Assembly (NCBI GenBank): GCA_003993805.1
Contig: RSEF01000004.1
Location: 76,844,533 to 76,908,532 of the forward strand
From: Himantopus leucocephalus
Lineage: Eukaryota > Chordata > Aves > Charadriiformes > Recurvirostridae
Reading direction: 5' to 3'
Length of the DNA: 64,000 nucleotides
Shown: positions 53,401 through 63,300 of the stretch, in pieces
Layout of the letters: each line of letters begins with the position of its first letter
Numbering within the stretch: the first letter of the stretch is position 1
Translations under genes and position numbers: made by a program
Notes under the pieces: generated by a model
Databases searched by the model: none
The model's input: the letters and a program-made list of their open reading frames with translations, nothing else
What the model was told of the DNA's origin: nothing

Positions 53401-53692
53401 GCAACAGTTTTTCACCACGTCTCCCCCTTTTGGCCACATTTGGTCAGATACAAAAGAATCAAAGGACTTGCTCTAAGATACATGCTAGTAGTAATTCAGT
53501 AGTATGACAATAAAGTTGTTAAAAATATTGTCAAATACTTCGTAAAAGAAAATCAGTGATATGGCAATACAAGATTATTCAGTGACTATGATAAAAAGGA
53601 ATTGTAATGCCCTAACATAAGGCTTCCTCATAACCTAACTATGGGAAGTAGAAATCGGCTGTAATAATTTCCCAAAGCTTTTGGAGTGACCA
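47455..53692. other. AT-rich unique sequence, no gene recognised
   Basis: No supported gene or recognised repeat. The nearby duplicate words ATAAGTGCTGT/GTAAGTGCTGT around 50621-50650 and a poly-T near 52059-52067 are minor. The 115-codon frame at 50054-50401 (-) shows no motif. Confidence 0.55.
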
Positions 53693-54174
53693 TTTTGGAG
53701 TGATGTTAGAGAAGTTCATGGATAACTGTCTCCCATGGGAGGGACCCCACGCTGGAGCAGGGGAAGCGTGTGTGGAGTCCTCCCCCTGAGGAGGAAGGAT
53801 TGGCAGAGACAATGTGTGATGAACTGACCACAGCCCGCATTCCTTGTCCCCCTGCGCCGCTGAGGGGGGAAAGAGGGAGAGAATTTGGGAGTAAAGTTAA
53901 GCCCGGGAAGAAGGGAGGGGTGGGGGGGAAGGTGGTTGTAAGATTTGGTTTTATTTCTCGTTATCCTACTCTGATTTGATTGGTAATGATTTTTTTTTTC
54001 CCCCAAGTTGAGTCTGTTTTGCCTGTGATGGTAATTGGTGAATGATCGCTCCCTGTCCTTATCTTGACCCACAAGCTTTTCATCATATTTTTCCCTCCCC
54101 TGTCCAGCTGAGGAGGAGAGTGGCAGAGTGGCTTTGGTGGGCACCTGGCATCCAACCAGGGTCAACCCACCACA
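53693..54174 (+). mobile_element. Endogenous retrovirus LTR fragment, ERVL-like, 5'-truncated
   Basis: From memory this is a common avian LTR. It carries part of the GC-rich U3 repeat unit (CCATGGGAGGGACCCCACGC, then TGGAGCAGGGG), a GC-rich middle, an AT-rich segment (TTTGATTGGTAATGA, where relatives have an AATAAA-type signal), then CTTATCTTGACCCACAAGC and the end GGGTCAACCCACCACA. The final CA at 54173-54174 fits an LTR terminus. The usual series of U3 tandem repeats is largely absent upstream, so the copy is truncated. The 160-codon frame on the minus strand is a by-product of GC-rich composition, not a gene. No retroviral coding region adjoins it. Class assignment and orientation rest on recall and on the shared layout with 7412-7785. 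Confidence 0.72.
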
Positions 54175-54177
54175 TAT

Positions 54178-54990
54178 GGGCAACCTGTGCCGGTGCACAT
54201 GTCTCCTGGTGTTCAGACCTGTGTGTCACATTTTGTGCCTGTTGCCTCTTGCCCTGTCACTGGGGACCACTGGAAAGAGCCTGGCTCCATCTAATTTACC
54301 CCCTCCCACCAGGTATTTTTCTACATTGATGAGATCTCCCCTGAGCCCTGAGGCTAAAACAGTCCCGTCTCTCTTAGCCTCTCTTCATATGATAGATGCT
54401 TCAGGCCCTTCATCGTCTTTGTGGACCTTTGTTGGACTCTCTCCAGTACGTCCATGTGTCTCTTGTACTGAGGCGTCCAGAACTGGACATAGCACTCCCA
54501 AGTGTCCAGTGTTGAGCAGAGGGGCAGGATCACCCCCGTCAACCTGCTGGCAACACTTCTCCTGAAGCAGCCCAGGATACCATCAGCCTTCTTTGCTGCA
54601 GGAGCACATTGCTGGCTTGTGTTCAACTTGGCGTGTAACAGGGTCCCCAGGTCCTATTCTGGCAAGCTGCTTTCCAGCTGCTTGGCCCCCAGTGCACACT
54701 GGTGCATGGGGTTATTCCTCCCCAGGTGCACTTCCCTTTGTTGAACTACATATGGTTCCTGTCAGCCCATTTCTTCAGCCTTTCAAGGTCCCTCTGGATG
54801 GCAGCGCAAACCTCTGGTGTATCAGCCACTCATCCCAGTTTTGTGTCATCAGCAAATACGCTGAGGGTGCACTCTGCCCCATCATCCAGATCATTAATGA
54901 AAATGCTGAACAGGACTGGACCCAGTACTGACCCCTGCGGCACACTGCTAGTTACTCGTCTCCAAGTAGACTTTGTGCCTCTGATAAGTA
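54178..54990 (-). mobile_element. CR1 LINE fragment (antisense to +)
   Basis: Minus-strand CR1 ORF2 fragment missing both ends. The frame includes SQQCAPAAKKADGILGCFRR, then SVASRLTGVILPL, YVQFWTPQYKR, HMDVLERVQQRSTKTMKGL and LSYEERLRETGLF, the C-terminal part of CR1 ORF2. Upstream on that strand (54980-54760) is the block around ACCCAGTACTGACCCCTG. The 3' side stops at ~54178, right at the LTR terminus at 54174, so the ORF2 tail and 3' UTR are gone. The 5' side stops near 54990. The coding frame has shifts, so it is a relic. Confidence 0.92.
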
Positions 54991-55010
54991 GAATGATGGG
55001 GGTACACTGT

Positions 55011-55046
55011 GGTTATAATCTATCAACCTCTGGGTTATGGGCCCAG
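55011..55046 (-). pseudogene. Initiator tRNA-Met fragment (anticodon arm to T arm)
   Basis: On the minus strand 55046-55028 reads CTGGGCCCATAACCCAGAG, which matches 19 of 19 bases of the anticodon arm of vertebrate initiator tRNA-Met (anticodon CAT), as I recall that sequence. The next 17 bases continue into the variable/T-arm region with about 70% agreement; several mismatches are C-to-T or G-to-A, as expected from CpG decay. The acceptor stem, D arm and 3' end are not recognisable, so this is a relic and not a working tRNA gene. It sits about 20 bp from the 5' end of the CR1 at 54178-54990, on the same strand. Confidence 0.6.
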
Positions 55047-55084
55047 AGACTTTCTCAGAAAAGCCAGGTGTTGAAGAAGATCTA

Positions 55085-55189
55085 CTCTTTCCTGTGTGGA
55101 CAGGCTGAGAGAGTTGGGGTCGTTCAGCCTGGAGAAGACAAGGCTGCGGGGAGACCTTATTGTGGCCTTCCAGTACCTAAAGAGGGCCT
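55085..55189 (+). mobile_element. CR1 LINE fragment, sense on +, cut by gap
   Basis: The frame reads DRLRELGSFSLEKTRLRGDL then IVAFQYLKRA, the conserved ERLRELGLFSLEKRRLRGDL-type segment of CR1 ORF2 near its C-terminus. It is in the opposite orientation to the CR1 pieces on both sides. It runs straight into the 100-N gap. Confidence 0.88.
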
Positions 55190-55289
55190 NNNNNNNNNNN
55201 NNNNNNNNNNNNNNNNNNNNNNNNNNNNNNNNNNNNNNNNNNNNNNNNNNNNNNNNNNNNNNNNNNNNNNNNNNNNNNNNNNNNNNNNN
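55190..55289. other. Assembly gap, 100 N
   Basis: Exactly 100 N between a plus-strand and a minus-strand CR1 fragment. Confidence 0.98.
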
Positions 55290-55385
55290 CTCACCAGAGC
55301 AGAGTAGAGGGGAAGAATCACCTCCCTTGACCCTCGACCTTCTGGCCACACTTCTTCTGATGCAGCCCAGGATACGGTTCACCAG
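55290..55385 (-). mobile_element. CR1 LINE fragment (antisense to +), cut by gap
   Basis: The minus strand reads NRILGCIRRSVARRSR, then, after a small frame slip, REVILPLYSALV, a segment of CR1 ORF2 that normally lies N-terminal to the block seen at 55085-55189. Homology fades at about 55385. Because it is inverted relative to 55085-55189, the two cannot be parts of one simple CR1 interrupted by the gap. Confidence 0.85.
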
Positions 55386-56024
55386 TGTCTGTAGCCAACG
55401 CCTTGCAGTATGCCACCTAGGAGATCACTGATAGCTCAAAGCAAGTTCTCTCCTGCAGGGACCAAGACTGAAGTCACACACAGGGGTGCAGTCCAGAGCA
55501 CACTGCTTGCAATGTGCATGGTCTCCCAGTAACCATCTCCTTATGTGTGCTGAGAACACGCCTTGGACTGGCGGCTGGAACAAGCTTCACCACAAAGATA
55601 AATGGTCCTGGAGCCATAGTCTTTCATAGTAAATAAAATCCAGGGCCTTCCGTCTTTGCTGTAGACCAGTCATTAATGTAGACACACTCGATGAGTTGGG
55701 TTGTATGGGCCATACTCGCTGCAGTTCGGTTACTGCCAGACGGTCACTTCTGTCACTGTAATGCTGGAGCCACCAGAACGGTCCTTGTTTCCAGCACTCC
55801 ACTGCGGCGCTGGAGCAATCTCCCATGTTAGAGTAGTTGTTGTAGGCTGCCTGCAGATGGGCAGGTTACCCTCTAGTGATACTTTTAAGCTGTTTTTTGA
55901 AGCTAAGGATTACGTGTGAAACCCTGTCCTATTCCTATACTTACACTAGATAAGAGGGACATAGAGGTGTGAAAAACTCCAGAAAGCCCAGTCCTCTACT
56001 TCAGTGAATATTTTCCCATTACAG
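55386..56024. other. Unidentified sequence, GC-richer than the background
   Basis: No known repeat or gene recognised. The minus-strand frame 55826-55587 (79 codons; Trp/Gln-rich) shows no motif I know. It may be the flank of the repeat cluster or a further old insertion. Confidence 0.4.
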
Positions 56025-56216
56025 GATCTGCTGACAAATGATGCAGGCAGGTTCACAAGCTGGGTGTTGGGTGTGTGCCAAGAACAGAAAGATAATGTCA
56101 GGATTGATGCCGAGGATATGAGGGCCCTCTTAAAGTTGAAACGGTACAAAAGTGCTGTTGAACTTCCAAATACAGCAGCTGTCCCCCAAAACAGACTATA
56201 CGTTAAATTAGATTAA
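56025..56216 (+). other. Candidate coding exon, unknown gene
   Basis: A plausible splice acceptor (ATTTTCCCATTACAG, ending 56024) opens into 63 codons and a TAA at 56214-56216. The peptide looks protein-like rather than AT-rich chance: it begins DLLTNDAGRFTSWVLGVCQE, continues through RIDAEDMRALLKLKRYKSAV and ends NRLYVKLD. I do not recognise the family. An AATAAA at 56667-56672 could serve as a polyadenylation signal if this were a terminal exon. No matching upstream exon is visible, and it lies close to a repeat cluster, so it could also be a retro-copied piece or a chance frame. Confidence 0.25.
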
Positions 56217-59200
56217 GCTCACCTATTGATAGTATTTCATGATCAGAAAGCCTCAGAAATGATTGAAAGCCATCAGTGTAAGAATTCTGTGATGTATCAC
56301 AAAATCTCACTCTTTAGTATTTTATTTTTTGGAAAGAAAAGCCAGAGATTGTATGAAAACTGTGTGTCCCTGGAAGCAGGGGAAACACACATGCCCTCTT
56401 CTTCAAGCTTTTTACTACATCTTCTGAAAGTGACATTAACTCCACGTCACAAATGGCACAAATCCCTTTATTTCCAAACGCCACATCCTGCACAATTCCA
56501 TAACTGAGAAGTTCTGCACACTGATAACTGCAAGTGCAAAGATTGGGGACTCTCCTGGGAGAGATGAAAGTTGTGCTCTATTAGATCCTGATGATGAATC
56601 ATTACCAAGTAGGGAAAAAATTTTAGTCACTCGATTAAATTTTCACACACACTGTGTTTTTAATTTAATAAACAAGTATGTAAGGGCATATAAAATATGT
56701 TAATTATTTTGGAAGAGAATGAAAACTACTCTTTCAGAAAATAGTTTTACAAGTTATATAACATCAATCATTTTTCTCCAGTTTTCTAGATTTCTAGGTG
56801 CTATACTTTAAATTAAATTACTGACACTGAACCGCTGCAAAAGATATGTTTGTCTTTATAGTGTTATTTAACATAATCTCTGTATGGCAAAGGAAACACT
56901 GACATGAAAACAGCCACTACATCTCCATTTTTTATTAAATGTGTTGTTGATGTTTAGGAGTAGGTGGGCGCACTTCACGTTTAACGAATGAGCTGTTGGG
57001 TAATTTTAATGACAACTGCGGCTCTGCGTGGTCTGCCATTTTCCAGGCAGAGCATTTATTCCCATCAGCACTGCTGTGAATTTCTGCACATAGCTAGACA
57101 GAAGCGAACTCAATCTTTTATCTGCCTTGGGAAACGTCCAAGGTGTTTCCAATTTCCGTCTGAAATGCAGCTGACTAGGAGGCAGCGCACCTTAAATTAA
57201 CAAGGATTCGTCGAAGCATAATTGGTATCACTCTGACCCCATGACTCTTTCCTGTTGTGTACACCTGGCCACATGCGCTTGCCTTGTATTTTCTTTAGAG
57301 CATGCCGCAGCCAGCCATGAAAAAAGTTTGTGTGTGTGTGTGTGTGTGTGAGACAGGACAGTCCTGCTCTTCTGGCAGCTGGGGATGGACACAGGCACCA
57401 GAACTCTATTGACAAGAAGCTGTTCAGAAGCACCTCTTGCGTTCCTTTCCGTATCGATTTGGCTTGTATTTCATTGTGCATAATAGATAACGCATTTATT
57501 GTTGTCTAGTGTACTTTTGAACAAAATTTTGTTGATGTATCCGTGTTTATTTAAATTCTGGTTTTGAAAAAAGATTAAATAATGGGTGTTATGCTTTGGA
57601 ATATGTTCTCACATATATACAAAACCACTTTTAATAACTTCTGCTCCTGTTTACATAAATGCATATTCCATGTATCTCCTATAGCAAGCCTAGGTATAAG
57701 ACCGGCATATATAGATACCAGACTGCAGCTGAACTCTTGTCTTTTCAGTTGAGTTTTATGTGAACAGCTGAATTCCACAAGTATGGACTGCTGTCAGCAT
57801 TAGGAGTTCCATTCAGAAGAAATTTAGAAGAAAAATCATGCAATAAAATTTCTGAGGAAATGGAATTGTTAACTCCAAGAACGGATCCTTGCAATGTAAT
57901 CGTGTGTTATGGATCATTGCTCTCATGAACAGCAGAAAGAATCTAAGCTTCTAGGAGCTCTTTTTCCCTGAATTACAGACACCTGAGGTTAGGAGATAGA
58001 GAAACTGAGTGTCATTCAAGGTTTAATTCAACCTGAGTTCAGTTTGTACAAAATTAAGAGCAGATTCTGTCCACGAACTTTTCAATTTTTACACTATAGC
58101 ACTGAAGAAGCAGCAAAAATGTGGAAGAATGCCTGTATCATTGCTTTGAGACAACAGTTCTTGAACTACTGTCCTCAAAGTGTGAGCTGTTGGTCTTCCT
58201 CCTGAGTAATGTAACAAGGTTTCTTTTTGCCTTTCATCACAAATTCTAATAATTTCTTTCCTGACATATGAGTAGTAGAAAGAAAGAACAAAACAAAAAA
58301 AGAAAACAAGCAAAGAATCACTTGGATCCTGTAGCCTTACAGAGCGGCATCAGTTCTTGGCTTATCACCTAGGAATCAAAAAAAAACCAAACACAAAACA
58401 AGTTGCTATGAGAAAATGGGATAAGAAAAATGAAGGTAGTGTAGGCAGTAGTAGTTTCATTCTTGGCTGCAGATACTCAGTATTCTGCCCATACTTCCAG
58501 TCTTTTATGCTGCCTGCCTCCTGTTTCTTGTTTTCCTGGCATTCAGCCTTGCTTTGGCTGAGCTGATAAGAGGCAGCTGGCGCAAAGGCTCATTTGCATC
58601 TTTCTCTAGCTCTGCAGTGACTCAATGTGGTAGGTAACAGCTATGGAGGTGGGAAAACTTGGGATAAGCTAAGATCTTGGAAGAAAGGCAAAGAAGGAGA
58701 CAACAAGTAATTAGAGAGATGGAAAGCAAAGGCAGGGGTGCTAAAGAGATCAATGCTTCTGAAAATACAGACCTGGCACAAGGACTCTGCTTGAAACCTT
58801 CAGAGGAGGAGACATTCTCTGCAAAATTATTCCAAAGAATGGGAGACTAGATGGGGTGAAGGAGAAGGGAATTATTTGGAAAAGAATTCTTAGGTGTTTG
58901 GGTTTTGGTTTTTGGTTTTTTTTTTACTTTTTAAAATCTTAATATTCACGAAAGCAACAATAAGATGATGCTCTTATATTTCAGTTTACGTTTGTATTTA
59001 ACATATAAGTAAATCTACTAAACGTGTCATGATTGAGGAAAAAGGAACATCTTGACATGTCTAGCAGTTTGCAGTATTTTCTAATCTGTAGTCTATTTTT
59101 TTTTTCTTATTTCTTCTTTGTTGGCTTTTAAATGAACAAAAAATATTTTAATATGCCCACGTTAATGCGTTCTCTGTCTTTGGACCTATGGTTTGCCCTT

Positions 59201-59604
59201 TACTGTACACTGTATAAAGAAATGCATGCATGCATGGATGTTATTTCAACTCTTAAATGTGTGAAATCTACTAAAGAGCATAAATTACAGAAGTGAGTGT
59301 TTCAGTAATGAATAAGGTACAGCCATATTCTTATGTTTCTTAATGTCCTTTTCCTGGATTGTTCACAGGAAGACCTGAATACCAAGTGCCTGTAGTGGAA
59401 TATTTATCTCTAAATATTCATCATGAGTTCACTTAGCAAATCATTGTCTGAGTTAGACACATTTCTGATTCCCAGCTGATTGTTAGGGTCCTTAATTTTG
59501 ACTGGTGATGCTTGTTTTGGGGATAAATGTCAGAAATGTGTTTAGGCAGAAGCTGAAATTGATCCCTTTGGCATTACTAAGAATGAGCCATATACTTAGC
59601 ATGG
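56217..59604. other. Unique sequence, no gene recognised
   Basis: No supported gene. A (TG)n tract at 57329-57350, an A/G-rich stretch around 58640-58740, poly-T near 58917-58925 and a GCATGCATGCATG palindromic word at 59224 are the only structured elements noticed. Confidence 0.5.
57329..57350. repeat. (TG)n microsatellite
   Basis: Eleven uninterrupted TG units. Confidence 0.93.
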
Positions 59605-60195
59605 TAAAATAGTGTAAGAAGATAAGAAATACTCTTCTGGATCAGATCAAATGGTCCACCGAGTATGGTGACAGTAAGAGATAATGTTTAGGGAAGGCAC
59701 ACAAATCTGGCCAATATATGGTATTAATTTTCCTCATACTTCAGAGAAGTCATAGGATGAATGATTCTGACTGTTCACCTCAGCATCTAGTTGGCAAGCC
59801 TATCACTTACGAATTTGCCTAATCCCTTTTTGAAGCAGCTGATACTATCTACCTCCACAATCTCCTGTAGAAAGAGATTCCAGAAAAATTCTGCCCACTG
59901 TGTAAAGAAATGTATTCTTTTATCTGTTTTAAATTGATCTCCTGGTTGTCTCAATGGGTGTTCTCTAATTCTAGGGTCAGAGAATTACGTGACTAACAGC
60001 TCCATGTTCACCTTACCCACTCCATTAATGAATTTGAAACCATGATCTTGCCTTATTCTTCTCTGCAAACTGAAAGGTACACCGTTGTTTGTATTTCTCC
60101 ATTTAAGGAGGTGAGATGCCCTTCATCATGTCAGTTGCCCTCTTTGTGCTTATTCTATCTCCAGGATAGCCTTTTTGAGATAGAGAGCGGTATTA
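59605..60195 (-). mobile_element. Ancient CR1/L3-like LINE relic (antisense to +)
   Basis: Diverged match to an old sauropsid CR1 type. From left: CTGGATCAGATCAAATGGTC (cf. 'GGGTCAGACCAATGGTCC' in reptile copies), CCTTTTTGAAGCAGCTGATA, CTACCTCCACAATCTCCTG, TTCCAGAAAAATTCTGCCCA, TGTGTAAAGAAATGTATTC, TTTAAATTGATCTCCTGG, TCACCTTACCCACTCCATTA, GAAACCATGATCTTGCC, CTTTTTGAGATAGAGAGCGG. The order is that of the antisense 3' half of CR1 ORF2 and UTR. It is far more decayed than the other CR1 copies and carries no usable reading frame. Assignment is from recall of reptile/turtle CR1 consensus. Confidence 0.65.
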
Positions 60196-60264
60196 CATAT
60201 ACAACTACAAAAACAAAGAAAAAAAACCTTTCCACAGAAAGGTACTAATGTTTCTCCCTCTCTC

Positions 60265-60321
60265 AGGAGAGAATAAAAGAAAAGAAAAAAAAAAAAAGAA
60301 AGAAAGAAAAGAAGAAAGAAC
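60265..60321. repeat. A/G-rich simple repeat (AAAG)n
   Basis: AAAAG and GAAA units with an internal A run. It begins about 70 bp beyond the ancient CR1 copy. Confidence 0.9.
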
Positions 60322-63300
60322 AAATGATATTTAATAGTCACTGTACTTAAAGCTGAAATTTGACAGCACTGAATGGGATTTGAGGAAGAGAACACAATAG
60401 AACAGAAATCAAGTTTTTAATTTGTCATAAAAACCTGTACGAAGTACGATTATGTAGTTATTTCAATTGCACGTAAGAATTCTTCTCCATGGGTGGGCAA
60501 TATATAATTACTTGCACAATAAGCAAAGCTGCAGACGTGATTGATCTGAATACTCTCTTGTTCTGTGTCAGTGATAACTGCCAGTTATTTTGCCACAGAA
60601 CATTTTGGGATCAGATGCTATCACACAGCGACAGAAAGTGTATCTTGCACTCCACTACAGAGTAATAGTTCAGCAAGAGTGTAAATTGCCAGGATATCAA
60701 GAAAGGCTTTTAGAGTTAAGAAAGACTATTCTCCTCAGAGACAGAGACGAGTGTTTCTGAGGCTCCAATATCTTCAACTGATAAGAGTAAGAAAAGGCTC
60801 ATACACTACTCAAAGTAATAGTTGCTATTATGGAACTGTCGTTAGAAAGTCATTGACGTTCTAGCCCCCACGCACAAAAAAAGCATGTCTGATAATTTTA
60901 GCTAGGTGGCAAATAATTTCTAGCATGAACAAAATATGTTGTGTTCACATAACCACACGTGATTCTATTTGTGCAGTCAGTGTGAGTCCGAAGAAGCAAA
61001 TTATTTCACTCATAATTATGTGTGTTTTAATTTTGTCAAAAAAGAGAAAAAAACACCAACAAAACCAGAAAAAAACCACCTTTTCCAGTCTTTGAGGTTT
61101 CTGAGGTATTTCAGAAGGCTTTGCTTTTGTTTTTTTCTTGTAAAAGTATGACATTTTTAAAGTATTTTGAAAAGTATGCTTCCTGAATGCAACATCTACT
61201 CTGGACTTCTTTATTCATCAGAAAATCTTAAGGATTGGACAGCTCTTTCTTCATGACTGAAATTTTCAGCAAGACTTCTGCATGACTGCAGTTCTCACAA
61301 TGTATCGGTGTGCAGTGTGTTCCTTGCAACATACCTTTAGCCTGTATGTTCACAGGTGAGTGCTGAGACTCTTGTTAGGTGAAGATGATGTTTGGTTTTT
61401 TTATGTGGCAGGGACCATTGTGTCCAGTTTCCTGGATGCATTTCAGCTGTTTTACAGGTACAGATCTTTTGTCTTAGGTAATGTATTGTCTGCTGTGCTT
61501 AGTCAGTTTTTCTTGGCTTTTACATAAACTTTGTATGCTTGGTGACACATATTTTTCTCAGTCTGAAACAGCATCCTCACACTTACTCTCTTAATATTCT
61601 TCTTTTCGTCTTCATCAGTATTAATAGGATAGGTCGTGATTTTCTTCTGTGCTGAAGAAAAGATGACATAGGGCCCTTTCTTCCTACTTTTTGCCTTAGT
61701 TCTTGAAGAGGAGCCAATTCTGAATCACACAGGAGGCTTATAAGCAAGGTCTGAATTGCTGGTCCGCCTCACAAAATGCTAAGGTAAACCACTTTCAAGG
61801 CTATGCAAATATTTGTGATTTGCAGTTCCACTTTTGAAGTGGTTGGTTAGTTTTATGTGCTCGGTAGAAAGGGTATTCACTTCTAGAGTGAAGTAGACAG
61901 GGGAAATAAAGAACTGCTCCTAAGATACGATATCCTTCATGTAAAGATGTTCAAAACAATAATAAAAGATTCTTTTTTTCTTGGTAATTTGTAACACAGT
62001 AAAAGATTGGTACACCAGAGACGGAATGCACCCGATTGTTCAGTCAGTGGATTCTTGGTACAAAATATTTCTGGATATAAGTGCTCTTAAAAGGCAGGGC
62101 TTACACTCATATTTCATGCCCATTGACAACCTGGTGGCACAGTTACTACTATTATAATTTGTTACAGATCTGGAGAAACATCATATCTTTGCAGCAGAGA
62201 AAGGAAAAAGAGGGTCTGAATGTCTCTGTGTTCCTGCTCCTTTTTTTTTTTTCCTTTAAATATACATTTTCCACAATTTTAAATTCTATTTGGTGACCTA
62301 TAACCTCATCTGTTTTCAAGGGCACTTCAATTTAAGAGCAGCAGTAACAGCAACAGGAATAGCAGAAGTAGCAGCAGCAGGGATTCTGCCTGTGTAGCTA
62401 TGAGAAGTATTTCAGTAATGAAAGGGATAATTGTGGCTCCCTGCCTCTGCTGTAATTGAAAATCTAGTATAGTGCCTTTTCCATTTAACTTTATTGCTTG
62501 AGTTCAAATCATTGTACAGGAGGGAAAGCAACACTAGAATAATGTCTCTAATGGTGCTTTCCTGTCCATTCACCAGTTTGAAACCTAGCATTAAAGTTAA
62601 AAGGAAGAGCAATTAGATATATTCAATTATTGCGGAGGGAAAGAACTATAATTATAAATTTCAGTAATGAAAAAGTACTGCTTACCAAATATTTACTTAC
62701 TAGTTCTGTCTACCAGGTTGTCTCCGATGAGCTGGAAAACAAGTAACATGTTAACATAATGGCCCAGGTAATTTATGCTGAATTACAATGGAAAACCTTT
62801 TCACTATAGTAATTGCAATAAAATGTAAACAAAATGGCTAGAGCTGTTCCATCCACTGACAAAGCACAACTTTAAACCTGCAAAGTGTTGAATATTTTTA
62901 CTTCCTACAGTCTTAACTGCCAATGAGGATATATAGTACATTGCACTGTACTCTTCTTTGATAATAACTATTCTTGTAGAACATGGTTTTCAAACTTTCT
63001 TAACTTTCTTCTGGTGACCTGATAACTGAGTTTCTGCAACAGCATACATATGAACAGAATCACAATGGGTTTAACCATTCTAAATGCATCTGAAATATAT
63101 GCTCATCGTTTGCAGTCACTTGTATCACTGAAAAAAGAGCAATTCTGAAAATAGGTACTAATTATGCATTTGAACAGTATGTTTACCATCTTATAAGAAA
63201 CAGGAGACCCGCAACAACCAGTCTTCCACCCACTCTGATGTGGCATCAGTTGGCTTCTGTTTTCGGGGTAAATCCCATGTGGATATGCTGCAGTGATGAA

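Noticed and set aside
53716..54198. 160-codon open frame (-)
   Set aside because: Lies entirely in the GC-rich LTR fragment; the frame is a composition effect.
54702..55307. 201-codon open frame (+)
   Set aside because: Antisense to CR1, runs across the tRNA-like relic and is kept open artificially by the 100 N.
61350..61370. Perfect CAG|GTGAGT donor consensus
   Set aside because: No credible acceptor or open frame upstream; single donor matches are common in 64 kb.
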